This document shows positions 16,243 to 25,084 of a stretch of 64,000 nt of DNA, one piece after another. The stretch is taken from assembly GCF_003097355.1 (NCBI RefSeq), contig NZ_PYUI01000013.1, positions 1 through 64,000 on the forward strand, read 5' to 3'. The notes under the pieces are model-generated. The model saw nothing but the letters and a program-made list of their open reading frames with translations. It was not told the origin of the DNA and did not search any database. The DNA is from Arthrobacter sp. H-02-3. Its GTDB lineage: Bacteria > Actinomycetota > Actinomycetes > Actinomycetales > Micrococcaceae. A program made the translations under genes and the position numbers. The first letter of the stretch is position 1, and each line of letters opens with the position of its first letter.

Positions 16243-16282
16243 CATGACTTTGTCATGAGTGCTGGTTAGTCTAAGTGCTAAC
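16243..16282. promoter_or_regulatory. Two short palindromes upstream of the osmoprotectant operon
   Basis: CATGAC-TTT-GTCATG (16243-16257) and GTTAG-N8-CTAAC (16265-16282) lie 77-116 bp before the first transporter gene. They look like operator half-site pairs and could bind an osmotic or choline-responsive regulator, but none is encoded nearby. Confidence 0.4.
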
Positions 16283-16358
16283 TGCTTTATGGCCAGCACA
16301 CTGACGAACAGTAGGCTGGTCCGTTCGATGTTGCGCCAACAGTTAGGTAAGCCCGGAA

Positions 16359-17462
16359 ATGGCCGAAGCCATGATCGAGTTCCAAAACGTCACGAAGCAG
16401 TACCAGGGCGGCCAGGCCGCCGTTGACGGGCTGACCATGTCCATCGACAAGGGCGCCATCACGGTCTTCGTCGGACCCTCCGGCTGCGGGAAAACCACCT
16501 CCCTGCGGATGATCAACCGCATGGTCGAGCCCACATCCGGCACCATCACGGTCGACGGCGCCGACGTCACCTCCGTGCCGGCCGCGCAGCTGCGCCGGTC
16601 CATGGGCTACGTCATGCAGTCCTCCGGCCTGATGCCGCACCGCTCAGTGCTGGACAACATCGCCACCGTGCCCCGGCTCAACGGGGTATCCAAAACGGAG
16701 GCCCGCAGGCGCGCGCAGGAACTGCTCGACGTCGTCGGGCTGGCCTCCTCACTCGGCAAGCGCTACCCCTCCCAGCTGTCCGGCGGCCAGCAGCAGCGCG
16801 TCGGCGTCGCGCGGGCGCTGGCAGCCGATCCGCCCGTGCTGCTCATGGACGAGCCTTTCAGTGCCGTGGACCCCGTGGTCCGCGACGAGTTGCAGCAGGA
16901 GCTCCTCCGGCTCCAGCGCGACCTCGCCAAGACCATCGTCTTTGTCACCCACGACATCGACGAGGCCACCGTCCTGGGCGACAAGGTGGCCGTGTTCGGC
17001 ATCGGCGGCAAGCTGGCACAGTACGCCGCCGCGGAAGAAATCCTGCGCGCCCCCGCCAGCGACTTCGTGGCGTCCTTCGTGGGCCGGGACCGGGGATTCC
17101 GGCACTTGGGATTCAGCCCGTCCGACGGCGTCACCATCCACCCCGTCCGCACAGTCACGCCGGACCAGCTCCGGCAGGAGGGCAGCTCCGAGGACTGGCA
17201 GCTGGTGGTCGACGGCGAGCTCCGTCCCCTTGGCTGGGCCGGCCCCCGCACGGGTGCCGGTGCCGCCCCGGCGATGGTGCCCGGCGGCTCGCTCTTCCGC
17301 AAGGGCGAGACCCTCCGCCGGGCCCTGGACGCGGCCCTGTCCTCCCCGTCGGGCCTTGGCGTCGCGGTCGACACCGACGGCCGGGTAGCCGGGGTCATCG
17401 CCGCAGCCGAAGTCCTCGCCGTGATCGAGTCCGACCGCAATGTCCGGCACGGAGGGCTCTGA
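16359..17462 (+). CDS. Osmoprotectant (glycine betaine/choline) ABC transporter ATPase, OpuCA/ProV type
   Basis: The 367-residue ATPase has Walker A GPSGCGKT (39-46), signature LSGGQ (140-144), Walker B LLMDEP (161-166) and the switch His198. The C-terminal third (about 235-365) extends past a standard cassette and ends in a region with CBS-like character (GLGVAVDTDGRVAGVIAAAE), as in OpuCA and ProV, where CBS domains sense ionic strength. Its stop and the next start share one base (TGATG), so it is coupled to the first permease. It energises the import system encoded by the next three genes. Confidence 0.92.
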   Translation: MAEAMIEFQNVTKQYQGGQAAVDGLTMSIDKGAITVFVGPSGCGKTTSLRMINRMVEPTSGTITVDGADVTSVPAAQLRRSMGYVMQSSGLMPHRSVLDNIATVPRLNGVSKTEARRRAQELLDVVGLASSLGKRYPSQLSGGQQQRVGVARALAADPPVLLMDEPFSAVDPVVRDELQQELLRLQRDLAKTIVFVTHDIDEATVLGDKVAVFGIGGKLAQYAAAEEILRAPASDFVASFVGRDRGFRHLGFSPSDGVTIHPVRTVTPDQLRQEGSSEDWQLVVDGELRPLGWAGPRTGAGAAPAMVPGGSLFRKGETLRRALDAALSSPSGLGVAVDTDGRVAGVIAAAEVLAVIESDRNVRHGGL

Positions 17463-18196
17463 TGGAGTGGTTCCTGGCCAACAGCGCGGAGGTCTTCACG
17501 CTCGCAGGCCAGCACCTTGTCCTCGCGGTCCTGCCGATGATATTTGGCCTGGTGATTTCCATCCCTCTGGCCCAATTTGCCCGGCAGAACCGGGGACTCC
17601 GGTCCGTGGTGCTCACCGGGTCCTCGCTGCTGTACACGATCCCCTCGCTGGCGCTCTTCATCATCCTGCCCACCATCCTGGGAACCCGGATCCTGGATCC
17701 GGTCAACGTGGTGGTCGCCCTGACCGTCTACGCGGTGGCGCTGCTGGTCCGCGCCGCCCTGGACGCCTTTGATTCGGTGGACGAGGACCTTCGCCAGGCC
17801 GCCGTCGCCATGGGCTTCACGCCGGTTGCACGGTTCTTCCAGATCGACCTGCCGCTGTCCTTGCCGGTCATGTTCGCCGGATTGCGCGTGGTCTCGGTCA
17901 GCAACATCTCGCTGGTCAGCGTCGCCGCCCTCCTCGGGATCGGGAACCTGGGGATGCTGTTCACCTCGGGCCTGCAGCGGGACTTCGTCACCGAAGTCGT
18001 GGTGGGCATCATCGCCATCCTGGTCCTCGCGCTCCTCATGGACTCGGTCCTGGTGCTGCTGGAACGGGTGCTGACGCCGTGGACGCGGGCGGCCGGCCCG
18101 GCAGGAGCCGCCAAACCCGGAGCCGGCGATGAAGCGCCCGGGCGGCGGGGCGTCGCACGGCGCTTCTCTGAGTCCAAGGCCGGGGGCACCGCATGA
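17462..18196 (+). CDS. Osmoprotectant ABC transporter permease 1 (OpuCB type)
   Basis: This 244-residue membrane protein has about 6 hydrophobic helices and a binding-protein-dependent permease loop around DEDLRQAAVAMGFTP (approx. 103-117) that would contact the ATPase. Short permeases of this kind, encoded as a pair around the ATPase and binding protein, are typical of OpuC, OpuB and OsmU systems. The C-terminus carries an extra basic Gly/Ala-rich tail of about 35 residues. It overlaps its neighbours on both sides (1 bp upstream, 4 bp downstream). Confidence 0.9.
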   Translation: MEWFLANSAEVFTLAGQHLVLAVLPMIFGLVISIPLAQFARQNRGLRSVVLTGSSLLYTIPSLALFIILPTILGTRILDPVNVVVALTVYAVALLVRAALDAFDSVDEDLRQAAVAMGFTPVARFFQIDLPLSLPVMFAGLRVVSVSNISLVSVAALLGIGNLGMLFTSGLQRDFVTEVVVGIIAILVLALLMDSVLVLLERVLTPWTRAAGPAGAAKPGAGDEAPGRRGVARRFSESKAGGTA

Positions 18197-18939
18197 GCAA
18201 CGTCGTCACGGACACCATCAACTGGCTCACCGATCCCGCAAACTGGAGCGGCAGCAACGGGATTCCGGTGCGGCTTGCCGAGCACCTGGCGTACACCGGG
18301 CTCGTCATGGTGATCGCCATCGCGATCGCTGTGCCGGTGGGCCTGTTCGTGGGCCATACCGGCCGCGGGCGGGTGGCCATCGTTGCCCTCGCCGGTGCGC
18401 TGCGTGCCCTGCCCACCCTCGGCCTGTTGACCTTGTTCGTCCTGGTCGCCGGGATCGGGCTGATGCCGCCGATCTGGGCACTGGTGATCCTTACAGTCCC
18501 GCCCCTGCTGGCCGGCACGTACGCCGGGATCTCCAGCGTCGACGCCAACGTCGTGGATGCCGCCCGCGCAATGGGCATGACCGAGATGCAGGTGCTGTTC
18601 CGTGCGGAATTCCCCAACGCTCTGCCCGTGATGTACGGCGGCTTCCGGACCGGGGTGCTCCAGGTGATCGCCACCGTCTCGGTGGTGGCCTACATCAATC
18701 TGGGCGGCCTGGGCCGCTACCTGTTCGACGGGCTGGTGCTCTCCGACTTCCCGCAGATGCTGGGAGGGTCCCTGCTGATCGCGGCCCTCGCCATCGCCGT
18801 CGACCTTGTCCTTGCCCTGATTCAGAGGCTCTTCCTGTCACGGGGCGCCTTTTCCCAGCCAGACCGCAGCCAGCAGGCTGCGGTTGATCTCACAGACCCC
18901 GTATTCGCGGGGACTGTTGTTCAAGGAGGTATGTCATGA
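18193..18939 (+). CDS. Osmoprotectant ABC transporter permease 2 (OpuCD type)
   Basis: A 248-residue paralogue of the preceding permease with about 6 TM helices and the EAA-like loop ANVVDAARAMGMTEMQVLF (near residues 117-135). Helices around IAIAVPVGLFVG and LRALPTLGLLTLFVLVAG line the pore. With permease 1 it forms the heterodimeric channel. It overlaps permease 1 and the binding-protein gene by 4 bp each, so all four genes form one tightly coupled operon in the order ATPase, permease, permease, binding protein. Confidence 0.9.
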   Translation: MSNVVTDTINWLTDPANWSGSNGIPVRLAEHLAYTGLVMVIAIAIAVPVGLFVGHTGRGRVAIVALAGALRALPTLGLLTLFVLVAGIGLMPPIWALVILTVPPLLAGTYAGISSVDANVVDAARAMGMTEMQVLFRAEFPNALPVMYGGFRTGVLQVIATVSVVAYINLGGLGRYLFDGLVLSDFPQMLGGSLLIAALAIAVDLVLALIQRLFLSRGAFSQPDRSQQAAVDLTDPVFAGTVVQGGMS

Positions 18940-19898
18940 AGGAATCCCGCCAACGAGCCCTCGGCCGGCGCGCATTCGGCGGCCTGGCCGCAGGCGTGGG
19001 CTTGGCCATGGCCCTGTCCGCCTGCGGAGGCTCATCCAATCCGCTGAGCTCGGCCCCGGCCAGCAGCGGCGCCTCCGGTTCCGGCGGCGCCTTGGTGATC
19101 GGCTCCGCTGACTTCCCCGAGAGCCAGATCCTGGGCGAGGTCTACGCCGGCGCCCTGAATGCCGCCGGCGTCACGGCCAGCACGAAGCCGAACATCGGCT
19201 CGCGCGAGGTCTACATCAAAGCGGTCCAGGACGGATCCGTGGACGTCGTACCCGACTACAGCGGCAACCTGCTGCTCTACGTGAACAAGGACGCCACCGA
19301 GGTCTCCGCCGAGGACATCGCGAAGGCACTCCCGACCAAGCTGCCGCAGGGCCTGGCGGTGCTCGACGCCTCCAAGGCCGAGGACAAGGATGCCATGGTG
19401 GTCACCAAGGCCACGGCCGAGAAGTACCAGCTGAAGTCGATCGAGGACATGGCGAAGGTCTGCGGAGACCTTGTCATCGGCGCCCCGGCAACCTTCGCCG
19501 AGCGCGCGTACGGCCTGCCCGGCCTGAAGAAGAACTACAACTGCGTGCCCAAGAGCCTTGAGCCGTTCAGCGACGGCGGCGGCGCGGTGACGCTCAAGGC
19601 GCTGCTCTCGGACCAGGTCCAGGTTGCGGATATCTACACCACCACCCCGTCCATCCCGGACAACGACCTCGTGGTGCTGGAGGACCCGAAGAACAACTTC
19701 ATCGCCCAACAGGTCCTGCCGCTGTACAACTCGGCCAAGATGACGGACAAGGCCAAGGAAACCCTGAACGCTGTGTCCAAGGTCCTCACCACGGATGACC
19801 TCATCAACCTCAACCGTGCCGTCAGCGGCAGCCAGAAGCAGAACCCGAAGGACGCCGCGGACGCGTGGCTGAAGGAGAAGGGCTTCGTCAAGCAGTAG
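18936..19898 (+). CDS. Osmoprotectant ABC transporter substrate-binding lipoprotein (OpuCC type)
   Basis: The 320-residue lipoprotein has an LSAC lipobox with Cys30. The signal also contains RRAFGGL, close to a twin-arginine motif, so Tat export is possible. The mature protein follows the OpuAC fold: VIGSADFPESQILGEVYA (family start), GSREVYIKAVQDGSVDVVPDY (in part) and a C-terminal DLINLNRAVSGSQ. It captures betaine, choline or a related quaternary amine outside the membrane. AAGGAGG (18923-18929) sets ATG 18936. It is last in the operon and followed by a strong terminator at 20023-20065. Confidence 0.92.
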   Translation: MKESRQRALGRRAFGGLAAGVGLAMALSACGGSSNPLSSAPASSGASGSGGALVIGSADFPESQILGEVYAGALNAAGVTASTKPNIGSREVYIKAVQDGSVDVVPDYSGNLLLYVNKDATEVSAEDIAKALPTKLPQGLAVLDASKAEDKDAMVVTKATAEKYQLKSIEDMAKVCGDLVIGAPATFAERAYGLPGLKKNYNCVPKSLEPFSDGGGAVTLKALLSDQVQVADIYTTTPSIPDNDLVVLEDPKNNFIAQQVLPLYNSAKMTDKAKETLNAVSKVLTTDDLINLNRAVSGSQKQNPKDAADAWLKEKGFVKQ

Positions 19899-20022
19899 CC
19901 GGCACGGCAGGGAATCGAGGCAAGGGGAGCGCGGCGGCAACATGCCGGAAGCGGACCCGCCCGACCCCCGCCGGGCCGTCGACGAACTGACGGCGACTTG
20001 ATGCCGACGTGATGACATACCG

Positions 20023-20065
20023 ACGACGCCGGTGGCCGGGCCGGAAACCCGGCCACCGGCGTCGT
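20023..20065 (+). terminator. Perfect 18-bp terminator hairpin after the osmoprotectant operon
   Basis: ACGACGCCGGTGGCCGGG (20023-20040) pairs with CCCGGCCACCGGCGTCGT (20048-20065) around a 7-nt loop, followed by TGTTACC. Confidence 0.85.
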
Positions 20066-20135
20066 TGTTACCGCCGGGGCCGGGTGTGAGTCATGTCTCA
20101 GCGGAAGTACATCCTCCATATGGCATATTTGATGG

Positions 20136-21356
20136 ATGGCAGAATTCAAGCAGTCCACCAAGCTTCATAATGTCCTTTACGACATCCGTGGACCGATTCT
20201 TCAGGCCGCCCAGCAGATGGAGGCAGAGGGTCACCGGATCCTCAAACTGAATATCGGAAACCCGGCCCCGTTCGGGTTTGAAGCGCCGGACGCGATCCTG
20301 GTGGACATGATCCGCCACCTGCCGCATGCCCAGGGCTACAGCGACTCCCGCGGCATTTTCTCCGCCCGCACCGCGGTCTCGCAGTACTACCAGACCCGCG
20401 GGATCCAGAACATCCACGTTGATGACATCTATTTGGGCAACGGCGTCAGCGAACTCATCACGATGTCGCTCATGGCCCTGCTCGACGACGGCGACGAAGT
20501 CCTGATCCCTACCCCGGACTACCCGCTGTGGACTGCCTCGGTCGCCCTGGCCAGCGGCAAGCCCGTGCACTACCTCTGCGACGAGGAGTCCGGCTGGCAG
20601 CCCGACCTCGAGGACCTGGAAGCGAAGATCACGCCGCGCACCAAGGGCATCGTGGTCATCAACCCCAACAACCCCACGGGTGCGGTGTATCCGGAGGCGA
20701 CCCTGAAGAAGATCGTCGCCCTCGCCGAAAAGCACGGGCTCGTTCTCTTTGCCGACGAAATCTACGAGAAGATCCTCTACGAAGACGCCGTGCACGTAAA
20801 CCTCGCCTCGCTCACGGGCGACGACGTCCTGTGCCTGACCTTCAGCGGGCTCTCCAAGGCTTACCGGGTCTGCGGCTTCCGGGCCGGCTGGATGGCCATC
20901 TCCGGGCCGAAGAAGGCCGCCGCGGACTACCTTGAGGGCATCAACCTGCTCGCCAACATGCGCCTGTGTGCGAATGTTCCGGCGCAGCACGCGATCCAGA
21001 CCGCCCTCGGCGGTTATCAGAGCATCAATGACCTGATCCTGCCCGGCGGGCGGCTCCTGGAGCAGCGAAACAAGGCCTACGACATGCTCAACGCCATCCC
21101 GGGCGTCAGCACCCAGCAGGCCCGCGGTGCCATGTACCTGTTCCCGCGGCTGGACCCAGAGGTCTACCACATCCGCGACGACGAGAAATTCGTCCTCGAC
21201 CTGCTCCGCGAGCAGAAGATCCTCCTCTCCCACGGCAGGGCGTTCAACTGGGTCCGGCCGGACCACTTCCGCATGGTGACCCTGCCCAACGTCAAGGACC
21301 TCGAGGAAGCGATTAACCGGATGGCGGACTTCCTGAGCCGGTACAAGGGGAACTAG
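20136..21356 (+). CDS. PLP-dependent aminotransferase, alanine/aspartate type (AlaA-like)
   Basis: A 406-residue fold-type-I aminotransferase. The PLP Schiff-base lysine is Lys241 in SGLSKAYR, with Asn179 in NPNNPTG and Asp207 in FADEIY contacting the cofactor. The opening FKQSTKLHNVLYDIRGP and the long unbroken match to the E. coli AlaA/YfbQ pattern suggest glutamate-pyruvate transamination and alanine supply; the substrate is inferred. A CATATT box ends 6 nt before ATG 20136 and no Shine-Dalgarno is seen, so the transcript may be leaderless. The next gene starts 71 bp downstream. Confidence 0.92.
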   Translation: MAEFKQSTKLHNVLYDIRGPILQAAQQMEAEGHRILKLNIGNPAPFGFEAPDAILVDMIRHLPHAQGYSDSRGIFSARTAVSQYYQTRGIQNIHVDDIYLGNGVSELITMSLMALLDDGDEVLIPTPDYPLWTASVALASGKPVHYLCDEESGWQPDLEDLEAKITPRTKGIVVINPNNPTGAVYPEATLKKIVALAEKHGLVLFADEIYEKILYEDAVHVNLASLTGDDVLCLTFSGLSKAYRVCGFRAGWMAISGPKKAAADYLEGINLLANMRLCANVPAQHAIQTALGGYQSINDLILPGGRLLEQRNKAYDMLNAIPGVSTQQARGAMYLFPRLDPEVYHIRDDEKFVLDLLREQKILLSHGRAFNWVRPDHFRMVTLPNVKDLEEAINRMADFLSRYKGN

Positions 21357-21426
21357 GCTTCGGTCAGCAGCGCAATGGGGCACTCGCCCCCGCGGCCCGC
21401 GCTGCGCCAACCGGAAAGAGGCGTTG

Positions 21427-22281
21427 ATGGCAGGCTCCGCGACATTCGATGACCACCCCTCGAAACTCCTGAAGGTCGGGAAGGGCTTTAGCCTGAAAGC
21501 GCTGGACCCCGAATCGACCCCCGGCTACGCCGGCGAGAAGCCCGACGGCGAGGAGCTGCTGGACAGGCTGGACGACAAACTCGCCCGGCTCCAGGAGCAG
21601 CTCTTCGCCGAGTCCCGGTTCGGGGGCACCAAACGGATCCTGCTGGTGCTGCAGGCCATGGACACTGCCGGCAAGGGCGGCATCGTCACCCACGTCATGG
21701 GCGCCATGAATCCGCACGGCGTCCAGCTGAAGTCCTTCAAGGCACCCACCCAGGAGGAAAAGTCGTACGACTTCTTGTGGCGGATTGAGAAAGAAGTGCC
21801 TGCGTCCGGGATGGTAGGGGTCTTCGACCGCTCCCACTATGAGGACGTCCTGATTCACCGCGTCCACCGCTGGGCCAGCCCCGAGGAGCTGGAGCGCCGG
21901 TACCGGGCCATCAACGAGTTTGAAGCCCGGCAGACGGGGGCCGGGACCAAGATCGTCAAGGTGATGCTGCACATCAGCCGCGACGAGCAGAAGACGCGCC
22001 TCCTGGCCCGTCTGGACGACCCAGCCAAGCTCTGGAAGTACAGCGGCGGGGACCTGAAGGAGCGGGCCTTCTGGGCGGACTACATGGACGCCTACCAGAA
22101 GGCCTTCGACAAGACCAGCACCGAGCTGGCCCCGTGGCATGTGGTGCCGGCCAACAAGAAATGGTACGCCCGCATCGCCGTGCAGCAGTTGCTCTTGGAA
22201 GCCCTCGAGAGCCTGAAACTTCAGTGGCCGGTTCCGGACCTCGACGTCGACATGGAACGCGAATTGGTGCTGCGGTCCTGA
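21427..22281 (+). CDS. ppk2: Polyphosphate kinase 2 family protein (polyP:nucleotide phosphotransferase)
   Basis: This 284-residue protein has the PPK2 P-loop MDTAGKGG (78-85) and the Walker B/lid segment FDRSHYEDVL (133-142). Arg and Lys residues follow in the RWASPEELERRYRAINEFE region (in part). PPK2 enzymes transfer phosphate between polyphosphate and nucleotides; class I members usually make NTP from NDP, class II NDP from NMP. The class is not decided here. AAAGAGG lies upstream of ATG 21427; a TTG three bases earlier is not needed. Confidence 0.9.
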   Translation: MAGSATFDDHPSKLLKVGKGFSLKALDPESTPGYAGEKPDGEELLDRLDDKLARLQEQLFAESRFGGTKRILLVLQAMDTAGKGGIVTHVMGAMNPHGVQLKSFKAPTQEEKSYDFLWRIEKEVPASGMVGVFDRSHYEDVLIHRVHRWASPEELERRYRAINEFEARQTGAGTKIVKVMLHISRDEQKTRLLARLDDPAKLWKYSGGDLKERAFWADYMDAYQKAFDKTSTELAPWHVVPANKKWYARIAVQQLLLEALESLKLQWPVPDLDVDMERELVLRS

Positions 22282-22306
22282 ACTGCGGTCTCTAAGGGGC
22301 GGATTC

Positions 22307-22537
22307 CTAGCTCTCCTCCACGGCCTGGTCGCGGGCCGCGGCGAGCCGCTTGCGGGCGCCTTCGAGCCACTGTTCGCAGCGCTTGGCCAGCGCCTCGCCG
22401 CGCTCCCACAACGCGAGTGACTCCTCCAGGCTGGCGCCGCCGGCTTCCAGCTTGCCGACCACGCCGACCAGCTGCTCGCGGGCGTCCTCGTAGCTCAGGG
22501 CCTCGATGTCGGCGTTGGGGATTGATTCTGCTGCCAT
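22307..22537 (-). CDS. xseB: Exodeoxyribonuclease VII small subunit
   Basis: This 76-residue helical protein has the XseB core [18 protein letters not shown] and [20 protein letters not shown]. Several copies bind one XseA to form exonuclease VII, which degrades single-stranded DNA from both ends. AAGGAG lies upstream of the ATG at 22537. It follows xseA on the minus strand after 144 bp, an unusually wide gap for this pair. Confidence 0.95.
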   Translation of the reverse strand: MAAESIPNADIEALSYEDAREQLVGVVGKLEAGGASLEESLALWERGEALAKRCEQWLEGARKRLAAARDQAVEES

Positions 22538-22681
22538 GCGGGTGGTGCTCCTTGGTTAGTGCGGGGTCTGGTTTTGTGCGAAATCCGGCTAGTGCAATGT
22601 CTGATGATTGCCGTGTCTGCTCACAGCAATGTCGGGTTGTTCCGGGGCCCGGGATGCGCTCTGCGGAGTCGCTCCGGCGGG

Positions 22682-23968
22682 TCACTCCTCGGCCGGCACC
22701 TGGCCGCCGGTGGACTGTGCGCTGAAGCGGCCCCCGGCCACCCGGACCGTCAGGTCCGTGCCGGCGGGCGCCTGCGAAGGGTGCCGCACGACGTCCCGGC
22801 GGGTCCCGGGGGCTGCGCCGGCGTCGGCGAGCTGGACCACCGCGTAGCCGCGATCGAGCGTCTTCTGCGGCGAGAGTGCCCGCACCTGGGCCTTGAGGTG
22901 GACCAGCTGGTCCGCGGCCCGGACCACAGCTGTGCTGATGGCCGAGTGCGAGCGGACTTTGAGCCGTTCGACGTCGTCGTGGCGCTGGGTGATCATGGCG
23001 TCGGGGGACAGCAGCACCGGGCGGGAGCGCAGGGACGCCAGCCGGTCGCCCTCGCGTTCGACGAGCCGGACGACCCCGCGGCGGAGCTGATCGCGCGCCT
23101 GCCGGACCCGGGCAAGCTCCTCGACGACGTCCGGAACGATCCTCTTCGCCGCGTCGGTGGGGGTCGAAGCCCTGAGGTCGGCAACATCGTCGAGGATCGG
23201 CCGGTCGGCCTCGTGTCCGATGGCGCTCACCACGGGGGTGGACGCGTCCGCGACGGCCCGGATGAGTTCCTCGTTGCTGAACGGCAACAGGTCTTCGAGG
23301 GCGCCTCCGCCGCGGGCAATGACAATGACGTCGACCTCGGGATGGGCATCGAGCTCGCGCAACGCCGCGATCACCTGGGCGACGGCGGTGTTGCCCTGGA
23401 CCGCGACTTCGCGGATCTCGAATTCAACGGCCGGCCAGCGCAGGGCAGCATTGCGGAGCACATCCTTCTTGGCATCGGAATCACGGCCGGTGATCAGGCC
23501 GATCCGGTGCGGGAGCAGCGGGAGCCGCTTCTTGCGGGAATCGGCAAAGAGCCCCTCGGCGGCGAGGGCCTGCCGCAGCCGCTCGATCCGGGCGAGGAGG
23601 TCGCCCAGCCCCACAGGCCTGATGTCCTTCACGGACATGTTCAGCCGGCCCGTCTTAAGCCAGAATTCGGCCTTGAGCAAGGCCACCACCCGGGAGCCGC
23701 GTTCCAGCGGCGCGTCCTGGCGGTCCAGTACGGTGGTCCAGACCGACGCCGGCAACGAGATTTCGGCGTCGATGTCCCGCAGCGTCAGGTAGGCATTGCT
23801 GCCCCGCCGGTTCAGCTCGATCACCTGCCCCTCAACCCAAGCCGAGGGTGCGCGGTCGATATGCATCTTGAGCTTCTGGGACAGCAACTGCAGCGGCCAG
23901 GGATTGTCCGGGCTGGTCTGGGCCGCGGTGGCCGGAAGCGTGGTGGCCGCCGCCCCTTCCTCAGGCAT
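22682..23968 (-). CDS. xseA: Exodeoxyribonuclease VII large subunit
   Basis: The 428-residue protein has an N-terminal OB-fold (about 40-125: WVEGQVIELNRRGSNAYLTL, part) that binds ssDNA, then the catalytic region with GLITGRDSDAKKD and the IVIARGGGALEDLLPFSNEE motif (part), and a long coiled-coil C-terminal region rich in Arg and Leu. The end has the KTLDRGYAVVQ motif of the family. Length is normal for actinobacteria. The ATG at 23968 was chosen as first in frame. xseB follows downstream. Confidence 0.95.
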   Translation of the reverse strand: MPEEGAAATTLPATAAQTSPDNPWPLQLLSQKLKMHIDRAPSAWVEGQVIELNRRGSNAYLTLRDIDAEISLPASVWTTVLDRQDAPLERGSRVVALLKAEFWLKTGRLNMSVKDIRPVGLGDLLARIERLRQALAAEGLFADSRKKRLPLLPHRIGLITGRDSDAKKDVLRNAALRWPAVEFEIREVAVQGNTAVAQVIAALRELDAHPEVDVIVIARGGGALEDLLPFSNEELIRAVADASTPVVSAIGHEADRPILDDVADLRASTPTDAAKRIVPDVVEELARVRQARDQLRRGVVRLVEREGDRLASLRSRPVLLSPDAMITQRHDDVERLKVRSHSAISTAVVRAADQLVHLKAQVRALSPQKTLDRGYAVVQLADAGAAPGTRRDVVRHPSQAPAGTDLTVRVAGGRFSAQSTGGQVPAEE

Positions 23969-24109
23969 GCGTGGGCTCCGTGGCGGAGAGTGCCTCGTGG
24001 AATGCCTTGTGCATATGCGTGCGTGTCCTTTGCCCGGGCGGGACTGCCGGCATCCGCTTCCCGTCGGGGAGCGCCGGCCGGGAGCCGGAAGTTATCGCTT
24101 TCAACTCTA

Positions 24110-24139
24110 TCCATAGCTTTACTGTCCATAGCTTTACCA
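24110..24139. repeat. Two tandem copies of a 15-bp repeat
   Basis: TCCATAGCTTTAC occurs at 24110-24122 and 24125-24137, giving a 15-bp period in the gap between divergent xseA and the membrane-protein gene at 24161. Confidence 0.8.
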
Positions 24140-24160
24140 GCGGGGCCCGACTTTATGGTC

Positions 24161-25075
24161 ATGCGCGGGACCACCATAGGATGGGTGGGACCCCAACGAC
24201 CTCCTAGGAATCCCTTGCGCACTTTTGTCTCCGCTGCCGCCGTCCTCGTCGGGCTCTTGATGGCCGCCGTCGCCGTTCCTGCCATGTGGGTGGACCGGAA
24301 CATCGTCCAGGAAGACGGTTTCGTTGCCCTGACCGCGCCGCTGGGCAAGGACCCGGCGTTCCAGCAGCGGCTGGCCACGGCCGCCGTCGACGCCCTGGCC
24401 TCCGGCGCCAACATCCCCGAAGCCCTCACCCAGCTTGCCCGGCCGGTCCTGGACAACGCGGCACAATCGCTGACCGCGCTGCCCGGCTATGCCGACGCCT
24501 GGGCGGAAACGTTGCGCAAGAGCCACCGCCTGACGTTCGCCGACCCCAGCACGGTGCCACCGGACGCGGACGTGACCTCGTCGCTGACTCTTGATGTGGC
24601 ACCGCTCGTGGGACTCGTGGCACGGCAGGTTTCTGAGGCAACCACCCTGCCGCTGGAGGGCCCCGGCCAGGTGCTGATCCATATCGGGCAGTCCAACCAG
24701 CGCCAGCTCATCGAACGGGTCACCGTCTACGCCCCGATGGGATACGCCGTCGCAGTCGGCGCCTGCATCGCCTTCGTCATCGCGTTCGTTGCGGCCCGAC
24801 GCCGATGGGCCGTTTTGGCAGGCATGGGTGTCGGGGCGCTGGTGCTCGCCGGGGTATGGAAACTTGCCAGCGACGCTGCCGGTACAGCCGTCGCCGCCAC
24901 CTCGAGCGGCAACGATGTTGCGGAGCTCTTCAAGAGCGAGTTTGTCGCGGCGTGCTCAGCCGGTTTCGGGCAGTGGATCGTCGCTGCCGCCGTGGCCGGA
25001 GCGGCCCTGCTGGTCACGGGAATTGCCGTCCGCGTGACCGGGGCCCGCAAACGGGGCAACTTCGAACACCGGTAG
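24161..25075 (+). CDS. Membrane protein with large extracytoplasmic domain, unknown function
   Basis: From ATG 24161 the product is 304 residues: a short cytoplasmic N-terminus, TM1 (FVSAAAVLVGLLMAAVAVP), an extracytoplasmic helical domain of about 160 residues, then three TM helices (near YAVAVGACIAFVIAFVA, VLAGMGVGALVLAGVW and WIVAAAVAGAALLVTG). The TM1-exported domain-TM cluster layout is common in uncharacterised actinobacterial proteins. Start alternatives are ATG 24155 and TTG 24215 (AGGAA upstream). ATG 24161 has a GACTTT box 6 nt upstream. It is divergent from xseA and its stop overlaps the predicted ispH -10 box. Confidence 0.72.
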   Translation: MRGTTIGWVGPQRPPRNPLRTFVSAAAVLVGLLMAAVAVPAMWVDRNIVQEDGFVALTAPLGKDPAFQQRLATAAVDALASGANIPEALTQLARPVLDNAAQSLTALPGYADAWAETLRKSHRLTFADPSTVPPDADVTSSLTLDVAPLVGLVARQVSEATTLPLEGPGQVLIHIGQSNQRQLIERVTVYAPMGYAVAVGACIAFVIAFVAARRRWAVLAGMGVGALVLAGVWKLASDAAGTAVAATSSGNDVAELFKSEFVAACSAGFGQWIVAAAVAGAALLVTGIAVRVTGARKRGNFEHR

Positions 25076-25078
25076 CAT
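25073..25078 (+). promoter_or_regulatory. -10 element TAGCAT for ispH (predicted leaderless)
   Basis: TAGCAT overlaps the TAG stop of the upstream gene and ends 6 nt before ATG 25085. Confidence 0.5.
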
Positions 25079-25084
25079 GGGAGC

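Noticed and set aside
20091..21410. 439-codon frame antisense to the aminotransferase
   Set aside because: The plus strand carries an intact PLP enzyme; the antisense translation is Val/Gly/Asp-rich with no motif.
22559..24160. Upstream extension of the frame ending at 25075
   Set aside because: It runs antisense through the whole of xseA; only the part from about 24161 has membrane-protein character.
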